Shown piece after piece: positions 49,585 through 57,971 of a stretch of DNA of 64,000 bases. Origin of the DNA: Paenibacillus uliginis N3/975. Lineage in GTDB: Bacteria > Bacillota > Bacilli > Paenibacillales > Paenibacillaceae. Numbering within the stretch: position 1 is the stretch's first letter; the number at the start of each line of letters is the position of its first letter. The stretch is taken from positions 574,837-638,836 of the forward strand of contig NZ_LT840184.1 in NCBI RefSeq assembly GCF_900177425.1. The letters are read 5' to 3'. The notes under the pieces were generated by a model, which worked only from the letters and a program-made list of their open reading frames with translations, made no database searches and was not told the origin of the DNA. Position numbers and translations under genes: made by a program.

Positions 49585-50505
49585 ATGGCAGAAAATAATA
49601 AAGCGTATATCGCAGCAATTGTATATGCATTCATTATTGGGCTTTCATTTATGTTTGTCAAAGTGACTCTAACCGTTGCGAGCCCAATGGACACACTTGC
49701 GCATCGATTTACGATTGCATTGATCGGTGCCACCATTTTTATAGGAATTAGCAAAAATAAATTAAGGATAGATTGGAGAGTTTTACTCCGAATTTTTCCT
49801 TTAGCGTTGTTATATCCTATTGCTTTTTTTGCCTTACAAGTGTTTGGATTAGTTCGTACATCTTCTTCAGAAGCTGGGATTATTCAAGCTACGGTTCCTA
49901 TTTTTACGTTAGTGTTTGCAAGGATCATATTAAAGGAGAAAGCAACACGCGGACAGTTAGTCTTCATTAGTTTGTCGGTAATGGGTGTAATCTATTTGCT
50001 CTTTATGAATGGAGTAGGAGCTCAGATAACGAATTTGATCGGCAGTGGGTTAATTCTATTATCGGCTGTAGCTGCTGCGCTATATAACGTTTTTGCAAGA
50101 AAGTTAACGCAGCAATATTCATTAATGACATTAACCTATAGCATGACATTATTCGGATTTTTGGTGTTTAACACCATGGCGATTGGCAATCATGTGATGA
50201 AGGGTACAACAAAACAATTTTTCCAACCCTTTATGCATATCGATTTTGTCTTAGCCATATTATTTTTAGGTGTTTTATCATCACTCGTAACTTCGTATCT
50301 TTCGAATTATGTTTTATCAAAAATAGAGGCGACTAAAATGAGTGTGTTCAGTAATTTTGCTACGCTCATTACGATCTTAGCTGGGGTTATTTTCTTGAAG
50401 GAAGAATTTTACCTATACCATCTTGCTGGTGCCGTTGTCATTATTATAGGGGTTGTTGGTACGAATTACTTTGGCAGAGGAAGTAAACATCGTGAAAAAG
50501 TATAG
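49585..50505 (+). CDS. EamA-family (DMT) transporter
   Basis: The 306-residue protein has ten hydrophobic segments in two EamA repeats (about 5-140 and 150-295), with the typical VFARIILKEKATRGQ and TILAGVIFLKEEF endings. EamA carriers export metabolites or amino acids. ATG 49585 lies eight bases after AGGGAG. It is divergent from the mocR-like regulator, with the palindrome between, so it is the likely regulated target. Confidence 0.9.
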   Translation: MAENNKAYIAAIVYAFIIGLSFMFVKVTLTVASPMDTLAHRFTIALIGATIFIGISKNKLRIDWRVLLRIFPLALLYPIAFFALQVFGLVRTSSSEAGIIQATVPIFTLVFARIILKEKATRGQLVFISLSVMGVIYLLFMNGVGAQITNLIGSGLILLSAVAAALYNVFARKLTQQYSLMTLTYSMTLFGFLVFNTMAIGNHVMKGTTKQFFQPFMHIDFVLAILFLGVLSSLVTSYLSNYVLSKIEATKMSVFSNFATLITILAGVIFLKEEFYLYHLAGAVVIIIGVVGTNYFGRGSKHREKV

Positions 50506-50519
50506 TCTTTTACTAATGA

Positions 50520-51215
50520 TTATATTTTTGGATTGCCATCTTTGAAGTCGTATTGCCTTTTATTCTTATTGCGCAAGGTCAAAAATCTGTATCGAGCAGT
50601 ATTGCCTCAATGCTCATCGCGATGGTCCCGATCTTAACTTTAGTATTTCTCTTATTGATCTTTAAAAAGAAAATAAGTCAGTTATAGATAATTAGCATTA
50701 GTTTAGGATTCTTAGGGATTGTTTTCTTAGCGTGGCCATCTCAAGGAATGATGAGTGTTTCAGGGAATCTGCTTGGAAATGTGTTACTCATTCTGGCTGC
50801 TATGAGCTTTGCGTGGTCATTGATTTTAATGGAAAAATTAGAGGGGGGCTCTCCTGTAATTCATATGAGAAACGTTTTATGGATTGCAAGTATCCTATTG
50901 ATACCCTTGGCATTCTATTTTGAACGGCTGTTACAAATCGATATAAATAATTCACAGTTGTTATATATTATCATTCTAGGTATATTCCACGCAGGAATCA
51001 TCTACATGTTGTATAATGTTTTGATTCAAGAAGAGGGAGCGCTATTTGCATCATTCAGCAATTATATTGTCCCAGTTGTTGGTGTTATTTCAGGCTATTT
51101 CATTTTAAATGAACCTTTATTTTTGCAGCATAAGATTGGTATATTCATTATTCTTTTAGCACTTATTTTTTCTAATAAAGATATATTTAGAAAATGGGTT
51201 AGGAAAGATCATTAG
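50520..51215 (+). pseudogene. Second EamA transporter, N-terminally truncated with an internal stop
   Basis: One frame from about 50520 reads YFWIAIFEVVLPFILIAQGQ, then SMLIAMVPILTLVF, a TAG at 50685-50687, and continues WPSQGMMSVSGNLLGNVLLI to 51215, ending in the second EamA repeat (YFILNEPLFLQHKIG). The first 50 or so residues and the start are missing and the stop lies in the middle, so it is a relic. It follows the intact EamA gene directly; the two may once have been a tandem pair under MocR control. Confidence 0.8.
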
Positions 51216-51298
51216 TATCAAGCCTTGTGGGGTAGTTGAACAAGGGCTCTATAAGCGTTACACTGAAAAAAATGAATGAACGCACTGGGGTGAGAGTG

Positions 51299-51328
51299 TT
51301 GGTGAAATCAGAGGAAATAACCTTCTAA
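51299..51328 (+). CDS. cat leader peptide (9 residues, MVKSEEITF)
   Basis: TTG at 51299 follows GGGGTGAG and begins a nine-codon ORF MVKSEEITF whose end overlaps the hairpin that hides the cat ribosome binding site. It resembles the nine-residue leaders of inducible cat genes (cat-86 leader begins MVKTDK), where chloramphenicol stalls the ribosome and opens the hairpin. Confidence 0.82.
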   Translation: MVKSEEITF

Positions 51329-51356
51329 AATGAGAAATGATGAATTTTAGGAGGTT
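51319..51356 (+). promoter_or_regulatory. Hairpin masking the cat ribosome binding site
   Basis: AACCTTCTAAAAT (51319-51331) pairs with ATTTTAGGAGGTT (51344-51356) over 13 positions with one G-U. The second arm includes the cat ribosome binding site TAGGAGG. Confidence 0.88.
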
Positions 51357-51362
51357 AAACTT

Positions 51363-52022
51363 ATGAATTTTAATCTAATTGATATGGAAAGTTGGAACAG
51401 AAAACCTTACTTTGAACATTACTTAAATCAAGTTAGGTGTACTTTTAGCATCACAGCCAATATTGATATTACATCGTTATTAGTGACACTTCGTGCACAA
51501 GATATCAAATTATATCCAACTTTTATTTATATGATTACAAAGGTAGTCAATGCTCATGTGGAATTTAGAACATGCTTTAATGAGGAAAATGAATTAGGAT
51601 ATTGGGATCGTATGACACCGAGTTTTACGATATTTCATAATGATGATAAATCATTTTCGAGCATTTGGACTGAGTTTTTCGATGATTTTCAGACTTTCTA
51701 TAATAACTATGAGAAAGATTTGAAACAATATGGTGATGTGAAAGGGATCGTAGCAAAAAATAATGTCCCTATGAATTCTTTTCCGATTTCCAGTATTCCT
51801 TGGGTTAATTTCACAGGCTTTAATATTAACGTCTTTAATGATGGTAAATATCTGTTGCCCATCGTGACTGGCGGTAAATATTTCTGCCAAGACGGCCGAA
51901 CACTATTACCTGTTTCATTGCAGGTACATCATGCAGTGTGTGATGGATATCATGCAAGTCAATTCATGAATGAACTGCAACAATTAGCGAACAACTACGA
52001 TGAATGGCTACAGCTATCATGA
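51363..52022 (+). CDS. cat: Type A chloramphenicol O-acetyltransferase
   Basis: The 219-residue protein is the usual size for CAT subunits. The catalytic block LQVHHAVCDGYHASQFM near residue 190-206 has the general-base His, and the N-terminal MNFNLIDMESWNRKPYFEHY is typical. The enzyme acetylates chloramphenicol from acetyl-CoA as a cytoplasmic trimer. Expression is controlled by the leader peptide and hairpin immediately upstream, i.e. drug-induced translational attenuation. A terminator follows. The variant and its drug range would need comparison with known cat alleles. Confidence 0.93.
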   Translation: MNFNLIDMESWNRKPYFEHYLNQVRCTFSITANIDITSLLVTLRAQDIKLYPTFIYMITKVVNAHVEFRTCFNEENELGYWDRMTPSFTIFHNDDKSFSSIWTEFFDDFQTFYNNYEKDLKQYGDVKGIVAKNNVPMNSFPISSIPWVNFTGFNINVFNDGKYLLPIVTGGKYFCQDGRTLLPVSLQVHHAVCDGYHASQFMNELQQLANNYDEWLQLS

Positions 52023-52067
52023 GCAGAACGTATAGCTGATTGAGATCGGAAGAGAAAGTCAGAGATG

Positions 52068-52103
52068 AAAAGAGCGTCTTCCATAAAGGAAGATGCTCTT
52101 TTT
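52068..52103 (+). terminator. Terminator after cat
   Basis: AAAGAGCGTCTTCC pairs with GGAAGATGCTCTTT, followed by T residues. Confidence 0.9.
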
Positions 52104-52119
52104 CATTCCTGATAACCTC

Positions 52120-52150
52120 TTGACCTTTACGCTGCGTCATAGCTTAAGGT
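52120..52150 (+). promoter_or_regulatory. MerR-type promoter with 19-bp spacer (copy 1)
   Basis: TTGACC (52120-52125) and TAAGGT (52145-52150) are 19 bases apart; the spacer starts TTTACGCTGCGT, the operator type of multidrug MerR regulators. The same sequence recurs at 54352-54382. Confidence 0.75.
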
Positions 52151-52171
52151 GGTCGTAGGAGGGATTTTACG

Positions 52172-52228
52172 ATGAATATTATTATAGAAGATACGATGAA
52201 ATGCTTTCCATCAACGTTATATGGGTAG
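52172..52228 (+). pseudogene. Truncated copy of the DUF2268-like gene start
   Basis: The 18-codon frame MNIIIEDTMKCFPSTLYG begins exactly like the intact gene at 54404 (MNIIIENTIT) with the same promoter and ribosome binding site, then is scrambled by a short deletion and stops. It is a duplicate remnant. Confidence 0.75.
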
Positions 52229-52264
52229 GCTTAGGTGTTAATGAATTCGAGGGAATATATTGAC

Positions 52265-52855
52265 ATGAAAATGATTAGGAGCCATACTATATGCATGAAC
52301 AACAATAATAAAGTAACAAAAGACATTGGCGCTATTCCCTCGCTTGAACAATCTAAACGTCAGATTGATCTCTATAACCTAGACGTAGACGCACAGGCTG
52401 TTCTTGTTGCGTCTAGGCTAATGGCGACGGGAGCCAAGCTTGGACATGCTGCAGAGATTCATTTCTCCAGATTCGGTTTATCAACAGGGCGATATCGTTT
52501 ATTGGCAGACCTGGAAGATAACGACGGAGAAGAGTTGCCCTCGCAATTAGCGGAACATCTAGGTGTTACTCGCGCTACAGTGACGGGTCTTATTGACACT
52601 CTTGAGCGAGATGGTCTAGTATCCCGACGGTCAAGTTCAGAAGATGGCCGTCAGAGATCGGTCATTTTGACGGAGAAAGGGGCGAAGAAGCTCCGTGATA
52701 TGGCGCCTGAGCATTTCGAAAGGCTGGAAGCAATGGTGGGCTTGCTCAGTATCGAGGAGCGCAGCGTATTTCTCGACCTGTTAGGTCGGATTACACAAGG
52801 CATCTCAGCACTTACGGATGATCCAGGCGAAAAGGAAAACATCAGCAAGGAGTAG
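52265..52855 (+). CDS. MarR-family transcriptional regulator
   Basis: The 196-residue protein has a MarR winged helix in about residues 60-165 (LPSQLAEHLGVTRATVTGLI and the wing DGRQRSVILTEKG). Two starts are possible: ATG 52265 ten bases after GAGGGA, or ATG 52295 behind TAGGAG; the first is given here. It precedes a membrane protein and an NmrA-type gene, probably their regulator, and ends in its own terminator. Confidence 0.85.
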   Translation: MKMIRSHTICMNNNNKVTKDIGAIPSLEQSKRQIDLYNLDVDAQAVLVASRLMATGAKLGHAAEIHFSRFGLSTGRYRLLADLEDNDGEELPSQLAEHLGVTRATVTGLIDTLERDGLVSRRSSSEDGRQRSVILTEKGAKKLRDMAPEHFERLEAMVGLLSIEERSVFLDLLGRITQGISALTDDPGEKENISKE

Positions 52856-52858
52856 AAC

Positions 52859-52884
52859 GGGCTAGTTAAGCTAGCCCATTTTCA
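52859..52884 (+). terminator. Terminator after the MarR gene
   Basis: GGGCTAG pairs with CTAGCCC, followed by ATTTTC. Confidence 0.75.
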
Positions 52885-52959
52885 CTCTTATATAGTTAGG
52901 TTCCTAATTATATATCAATAAATCAACTGCTGAACGATTAAAAAGAAAGGAGTAACTAA

Positions 52960-53469
52960 ATGAACAAGATGAAATATCTAGATCAGACAGATGGTGATTA
53001 CCGCATTAAGGCTGGTGGTTCCAATGCAAAGACGTTTGTACTCTGGCGTGAAGTTGTAATGGCCTATGCTGCTCCTGCCATTATGGCAGGTATCGGGGGA
53101 TTGATCACTGCCAATAGAGACCTTCAAATAGGAGCATTGACCACAATTGGCGGAGCGTCTGCCTTGGTGGCGTGGATGCTTGGTCTTTGGTTGCGCAGCC
53201 GAGGGGGACATAAGCGGTGGATCATTGGTGCACCTCACTTGGTTGTGGTAGGGATGTTTTCGTTGGTGGGGGCAGCGTTTGGTCTATTCGCCGCATGGGT
53301 GATATCTGGTTTACTGGAAATTATTATTCCGAATCATCACTTGGCATGGGTCGATCGTGTCTGGAGCGATTTCCCGCTATCTGGATTGATAGCAAGCACG
53401 ATAATGACATGGCGTTGGCGTCTTAACGTCACAACAAATTTTTCATCAAAAGGAGAAGATAAAAAATGA
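52960..53469 (+). CDS. Membrane protein of unknown function
   Basis: The 169-residue protein has four hydrophobic segments at about 28-50, 55-78, 90-118 and 133-150. No family is recognised. AGAAAGGAG precedes the ATG. Its stop overlaps the start of the NmrA-type gene in ATGA, so the two are coupled and likely act together. Confidence 0.65.
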   Translation: MNKMKYLDQTDGDYRIKAGGSNAKTFVLWREVVMAYAAPAIMAGIGGLITANRDLQIGALTTIGGASALVAWMLGLWLRSRGGHKRWIIGAPHLVVVGMFSLVGAAFGLFAAWVISGLLEIIIPNHHLAWVDRVWSDFPLSGLIASTIMTWRWRLNVTTNFSSKGEDKK

Positions 53470-54332
53470 TAGTTATTATTGGAGCAACAGGTACGATAGG
53501 AAGTGCGCTTTTGAAACGTTTGGTTGATCTTGGCCTGCCCGCCCGGGCGATAAGCAGAGAGCCTGAGAAGTTGCGTGTTCAGCTTGGAGAGAAAGGTCAG
53601 TCAATTATCGAGGTCACATCGGCTGATGCTTCTGACCCCGAATCGTTGCGCCGTGCGTTTACAGGAGCTAGCCAGCTCTTCCTTGCCATGTCCAATAGTC
53701 TAAGACAAATCGAATTGGAGACATCGATCATACAGATTGCCGCCGAAGCTGGAATCGAACACATCGTAAAAATATCCAGTCCTGTCTTTGAGGAGAGCTC
53801 TCCAGTGGCGGTGGCGGGCTGGCATAACGAAATCGAGAAGATCCTGTCCGAATCGGGTCTTACCCATACCGTGTTGCGCCCATATGCGTTCATGCAAAAC
53901 TTACTGCGCCTTGCACCAACGATCGCAACACAAGATATTTTCTTCGGCTCCATGGGTGATTCACCTTGTAATTTCATTGACTGTCGTGATATCGCAGACA
54001 TTGCCGCAGAGGTTATGACCAACCGCGAGGTAGCAGGCCAAATATATACGCTTACAGGTTCGGAGATTTTCAGCTATCCCCAGATCGCGAGTAAACTCTC
54101 CACTCTGCTTAATCGGCCGATCCGTTACATCAACTTGGATCCCCAAGAATTACTTCGCAATCTCATCGAGCACGGGAGCATGCCTCCTTGGATCGCAAAC
54201 CACGTTGTAGAAATTCAAGCCATGGCAACAGTGGTACCAGAAAGGACTACGAACACAGTAACATGCTTACTGGGCAGAGAGCCCCGTACGCTGGATGCTT
54301 TTTTGCATGAGTATGTAGAAAGTTTCCGGTAG
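53466..54332 (+). CDS. NmrA/NAD(P)H-binding atypical SDR
   Basis: The 288-residue protein has the Rossmann motif GATGTIGS at residues 6-13, SREPEKLR after the second strand, and the atypical-SDR substrate region with VLRPYAFMQNLL near 138 and DIADIAAEVM near 175. Such proteins include QorB-like quinone reductases and redox sensors; the classical Tyr-x3-Lys pair is not evident. The ATGA overlap couples it to the membrane protein gene. A MerR-type promoter for the next gene follows. Confidence 0.85.
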   Translation: MIVIIGATGTIGSALLKRLVDLGLPARAISREPEKLRVQLGEKGQSIIEVTSADASDPESLRRAFTGASQLFLAMSNSLRQIELETSIIQIAAEAGIEHIVKISSPVFEESSPVAVAGWHNEIEKILSESGLTHTVLRPYAFMQNLLRLAPTIATQDIFFGSMGDSPCNFIDCRDIADIAAEVMTNREVAGQIYTLTGSEIFSYPQIASKLSTLLNRPIRYINLDPQELLRNLIEHGSMPPWIANHVVEIQAMATVVPERTTNTVTCLLGREPRTLDAFLHEYVESFR

Positions 54333-54351
54333 AGTAACTAATGATAAGCTG

Positions 54352-54382
54352 TTGACCTTTACGCTGCGTCATAGCTTAAGGT
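54352..54382 (+). promoter_or_regulatory. MerR-type promoter with 19-bp spacer (copy 2)
   Basis: TTGACC (54352-54357), spacer of 19 bases beginning TTTACGCTGCGT, TAAGGT (54377-54382). ACCTT and AAGGT ends form a dyad. It drives the DUF2268-like gene 21 bases on. Confidence 0.78.
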
Positions 54383-54403
54383 GATCGTAGGAGGGATTTT
54401 ACG

Positions 54404-55297
54404 ATGAATATTATTATAGAAAATACGATAACCCAGTACGAAACCATGCTTTCTTTACCGAATGAGAAAAAAGAGGACTTCTTTAGGTACACAATGATGA
54501 AGCCTCTGGAAGATATGTGGAGGACAATAAATGTCCCCATGAAGGCTAAGGAGCCCAACGGATATGATGTTTTGATGGCCACTCAAATGATGGGATACTT
54601 AGACATTCATAATAACGATGTCGCTGAGAAGGCTTTAAGGGATTTAAAAGAAATCAACGCACTTGAAATCGCGAAGAAAACGATAGCAGACTGTATTGCA
54701 TTTTCATCAGCATCAGGCTTGGTCGTAAAGGCGGAGGATATAATATTCGGGATGTATATTGCCGATCCTATAAAGCTCCAGAATGAAGATGGATACTGCG
54801 GTTTTGGTGGTATTCCGGGTTATGTCACGATAACCATTCATCCAAACGAATATAATATTCCGAGAATGCCCTCACTGATTGCACATGAGTTTCATCATAA
54901 TTTGCGCTTTTCCTATTTTGATTGGGATCATGGGGATGTCACTGTAGGCGAATATATCATTATTGAGGGACTCGCAGATTCTTTCGCAACTGCTCTGTAC
55001 GGGGAAGAATATTTAGGTCCATGGGTGACTTCTATTGATCAGGAAGAACTGGAATATTCCATTAACGTCATACGGGAAGGTCTGGATGTTAAAGGATTTG
55101 CGGAAGTCAGCAGTTATATGTTCGGGGATGAATTCGCCAAGAAGGAAGGCTATCCACCTGTAGGTCTATCCCCAGGAGCGGGATATGCTGTCGGTTATCA
55201 TGTAGTTCAATCTTTTACGAAAAGAAACAATATTACAATTCAAGAAGCTACATTGCTGAGTGCAGAAGACATAATTAAGGGATCGGGTGTTCTTTAA
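54404..55297 (+). CDS. DUF2268-like predicted Zn-dependent protease
   Basis: The 297-residue protein carries a gluzincin-type site HEFHH near residue 164 and EGLAD near 190, matching HExxH plus a downstream Glu ligand of DUF2268 proteins (predicted zinc proteases). Substrate is unknown. GTAGGAGGG precedes the ATG. A MerR-type promoter drives it, though no MerR gene adjoins; a truncated duplicate of its 5' end and promoter lies at 52120-52228. Confidence 0.82.
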   Translation: MNIIIENTITQYETMLSLPNEKKEDFFRYTMMKPLEDMWRTINVPMKAKEPNGYDVLMATQMMGYLDIHNNDVAEKALRDLKEINALEIAKKTIADCIAFSSASGLVVKAEDIIFGMYIADPIKLQNEDGYCGFGGIPGYVTITIHPNEYNIPRMPSLIAHEFHHNLRFSYFDWDHGDVTVGEYIIIEGLADSFATALYGEEYLGPWVTSIDQEELEYSINVIREGLDVKGFAEVSSYMFGDEFAKKEGYPPVGLSPGAGYAVGYHVVQSFTKRNNITIQEATLLSAEDIIKGSGVL

Positions 55298-55446
55298 ACA
55301 ATTTTATAATCGAAATAGAGCCGAGCAAATACAGGATGGTATTCTGATATTTGCCCGGTTTTTGTCAATCCGCTTATCCCCCCTTGCATTTTTATCAATT
55401 GAGTAGTAAAGTGATATCAAGGTTAACGATGAGAAGGAGAAATGAA

Positions 55447-55890
55447 GTGGAGAATAATACGATTGGTTCGTTAATCTGGTTACGTTTAATTCGTTTCACC
55501 AACCAGAGTAACCAAATGTCGAATGAGTTTTTAAAGCGATTTGATTTAACAACAGCACAATTTGATGTACTTGCGCAAATACATGTATATCAGCCATTAA
55601 CACAGATCGAGCTTGCTGAAAAGGTAACCGTCACACAAGGTGGAATTTCTCGCATGCTTGCCCGTCTTGAAAAAGAAGGTTACATTGCGCGAAAGCAAGA
55701 GTGGAAAACAAAAACAATTTCCTTAACTGAAAAAGGGACTGCAATACTAGAAGAAGCGATGCCGGAACAACTAGCGTTCCAATCATCATTTTTTGACGAC
55801 ATATTAAATGAAGAAGAAAAGAAAACATTATATTCATTAATGACACGTGTGCATAAGCATAGCCAAAAAAAACAAATACCACCCCAGTAA
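55447..55890 (+). CDS. MarR-family regulator (MhqR-like)
   Basis: The 147-residue protein has a MarR winged helix (TQIELAEKVTVTQGGISRML and the wing KQEWKTKTISLTEKG). GTG 55447 is used, behind AAGGAGA; the longer frame from 55351 has no support. It is followed by a ring-cleaving dioxygenase-like gene, an LLM oxidoreductase and an FMN reductase, the same functions that MhqR controls in B. subtilis. A perfect operator palindrome lies between it and the dioxygenase gene. Confidence 0.87.
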   Translation: MENNTIGSLIWLRLIRFTNQSNQMSNEFLKRFDLTTAQFDVLAQIHVYQPLTQIELAEKVTVTQGGISRMLARLEKEGYIARKQEWKTKTISLTEKGTAILEEAMPEQLAFQSSFFDDILNEEEKKTLYSLMTRVHKHSQKKQIPPQ

Positions 55891-55906
55891 ATTTTTTTAC
55901 ACTATC

Positions 55907-55922
55907 ACTTGATTAGTCAAGT
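55907..55922. promoter_or_regulatory. MarR operator before the dioxygenase operon
   Basis: ACTTGA-TTAG-TCAAGT has perfect 6-bp arms and lies 18 bases before the dioxygenase start. Confidence 0.72.
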
Positions 55923-55940
55923 TAAAAAGGAGGAACTACC

Positions 55941-56882
55941 ATGTACCAAATTCCAGGACACCATCATATATCCATGCTGACAAAAAATGCTCAATTGAAT
56001 AATGAATTTTATCAAAAGATATTGGGCTTACGCAGAGTGAAGAAGACCGTCAATCAAGATAATCCTTTCATGTACCATTTATTTTATGGGGATTTAACCG
56101 GAAGCGCGGGCACAGAGCTATCTTTTTTTGAAATGCCGGCCGCAGGCAGAACTGTGCGTGGTACCAATGCGATTACACAGATTGGCCTGCTTGTCCCATC
56201 ATCCGAAAGCTTGGAATATTGGAAAGGGCGCTTTGAACAATACGATGTAAAACATGGTGATATCACCACGTATGCAGGCAGAGAAGCATTGCCATTTGAA
56301 GACTCGGAAGGGCTTCGCCTTATTCTCATTAACAACAATGGTGCGGAAGTGCCGGAGGATTGGGCGGCATGGGAACAATCATTAGTCGAACAAGAACATC
56401 GCATTTTAGGGATGGGAACGGTAGAAATGACCGTACGGAATGTAGACAAATTGGCTAAAACACTAACAGATATGTTCGGATATATCGAAGTCTCGCGTTC
56501 AGAACAAGAAGCGATTTACCAATCGGTTGAAGGGCAAGTGCTTGGTGAAATTGTGGTGAAGCAGCAAGATGGACCAAGCGAAAAGCCGGGCCGAGGTAGC
56601 ATTCATCATTTGGCGATTCGTGTGAAAAACGAAGAGGAGATCGCTTACTGGAATGAAGTTGTAAAAAAACGGGGCTTCCAATCAACGGGTGTTATTGATC
56701 GCTTTTACTTCAAAAGTTTATACTTCCGTGAATCCAATGGTATTTTATTCGAAATTGCGACAGATGGGCCGGGATTTACAGCAGATTCTAAGGTTGAAGA
56801 TTTAGGTGAAAAACTTGATTTACCACCATTTTTAGAAGGAAGACGTGCTGAAATTGAAGCTGGATTAACACCATTAGAATAA
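55941..56882 (+). CDS. Ring-cleaving dioxygenase-like VOC protein (MhqA/MhqO family)
   Basis: The 313-residue protein has two glyoxalase/VOC modules. The metal ligands appear as His in GHHHISM near residue 7, His in GSIHHLAIRV near 217 and Glu in GILFEIATDGPGF near 268, as in extradiol-type MhqA/MhqO. These proteins are induced by hydroquinones and catechols and are thought to open the ring. AAAGGAGG precedes the ATG. It heads a three-gene operon with LLM and FMN-reductase genes under the MarR gene upstream. Confidence 0.9.
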   Translation: MYQIPGHHHISMLTKNAQLNNEFYQKILGLRRVKKTVNQDNPFMYHLFYGDLTGSAGTELSFFEMPAAGRTVRGTNAITQIGLLVPSSESLEYWKGRFEQYDVKHGDITTYAGREALPFEDSEGLRLILINNNGAEVPEDWAAWEQSLVEQEHRILGMGTVEMTVRNVDKLAKTLTDMFGYIEVSRSEQEAIYQSVEGQVLGEIVVKQQDGPSEKPGRGSIHHLAIRVKNEEEIAYWNEVVKKRGFQSTGVIDRFYFKSLYFRESNGILFEIATDGPGFTADSKVEDLGEKLDLPPFLEGRRAEIEAGLTPLE

Positions 56883-56899
56883 GAAGGAGAGATTATAAA

Positions 56900-57958
56900 A
56901 TGGAAAAATATCGTATCGATACAAATAAAGGAATGGAATTTGGTTTATATTCGATCGGTGAGCATCTGGTAGATCCGACGACCGGAACTCGAATTAGCGC
57001 TGAGCAGCGTATTCATGAAATCATTGAAACAAGCAAGCTGGCAGAAGAAGCAGGCCTGGATGTATTTGCAGTAGGTGAGAGCCATCAGGCACATTTTACA
57101 ACACAAGCACATACGGTAATTTTAGGCGCGATTGCCCACGCAACAAAGAACATTAAAATTGCAAGCTCGGCAACCGTGTTAAGCACGTCGGATCCTGTGC
57201 GCGTATACGAAGATTTTGCAACACTCGATCTGATTTCACAAGGCCGTGCTGAAATTGTTGCTGGTCGTGGCTCTCGTGTCGGTGCTTACAGTTTGCTCGG
57301 TTATGATGTACGTGATTATGAAGAATTGTTTGAAGAAAAGATGGATCTATTACTGAAGCTAAATGCTGAAGAGACCGTAACGTGGGAAGGACAATTCCGG
57401 GCACCACTCAAAAATGCAACCATTATTCCGCAGCCGCAAAATGAACAAATGCCGATTTGGCGTGCAGTAGGGGGGCCACCAGCAAGTGCAATCAAAGCAG
57501 GTTATGCCGGTGTTCCAATGATGTTAACAACGCTGGGTGGTCCGGCTGTTAACTTTAAGATTGCTGTTGATGCATATCGGGAAGCAGCACAGAAAAGCGG
57601 TTTTGATTCTTCAACATTACCAATAGCGACAACCAGTTTGTTCTATACAGCAGAAACCTCGCAGGACGCACTTCGAGAATACTACCCTCACATCAATTCT
57701 GGGATGATGGCATTAAAGGGTGGCGGATATCCAAAACAGCAATTTGCCCAGGCGACGGATCATCGCGATGCGCTAATGATCGGCAGCCCGCAGCAAATTA
57801 TTGAAAAAATGCTTTACCAATATGAACTGTATGGACATCAACGATTCATGGCACAAATCGACTTTGGTGGTTTACCGTTTGAGAAAATCGTGAAGAACAT
57901 TGAGCTCATAGCAACAGAGATTATGCCAGCCATTAAAAAGCATACGGCAAAAAAATAA
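56900..57958 (+). CDS. LLM-class flavin-dependent oxidoreductase
   Basis: The 352-residue luciferase-like protein has EFGLYSIGEH near residue 13, the GESHQAHF active-site block near 60, SSATVLSTSDPVRVYEDF near 92 and AGRGSRVG near 120. It likely uses FMNH2 supplied by the next gene. AGAAGGAGA precedes the ATG. It is 17 bases after the dioxygenase gene and 13 before the FMN reductase gene. Confidence 0.91.
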   Translation: MEKYRIDTNKGMEFGLYSIGEHLVDPTTGTRISAEQRIHEIIETSKLAEEAGLDVFAVGESHQAHFTTQAHTVILGAIAHATKNIKIASSATVLSTSDPVRVYEDFATLDLISQGRAEIVAGRGSRVGAYSLLGYDVRDYEELFEEKMDLLLKLNAEETVTWEGQFRAPLKNATIIPQPQNEQMPIWRAVGGPPASAIKAGYAGVPMMLTTLGGPAVNFKIAVDAYREAAQKSGFDSSTLPIATTSLFYTAETSQDALREYYPHINSGMMALKGGGYPKQQFAQATDHRDALMIGSPQQIIEKMLYQYELYGHQRFMAQIDFGGLPFEKIVKNIELIATEIMPAIKKHTAKK

Positions 57959-57971
57959 AGGAGAATATGAC

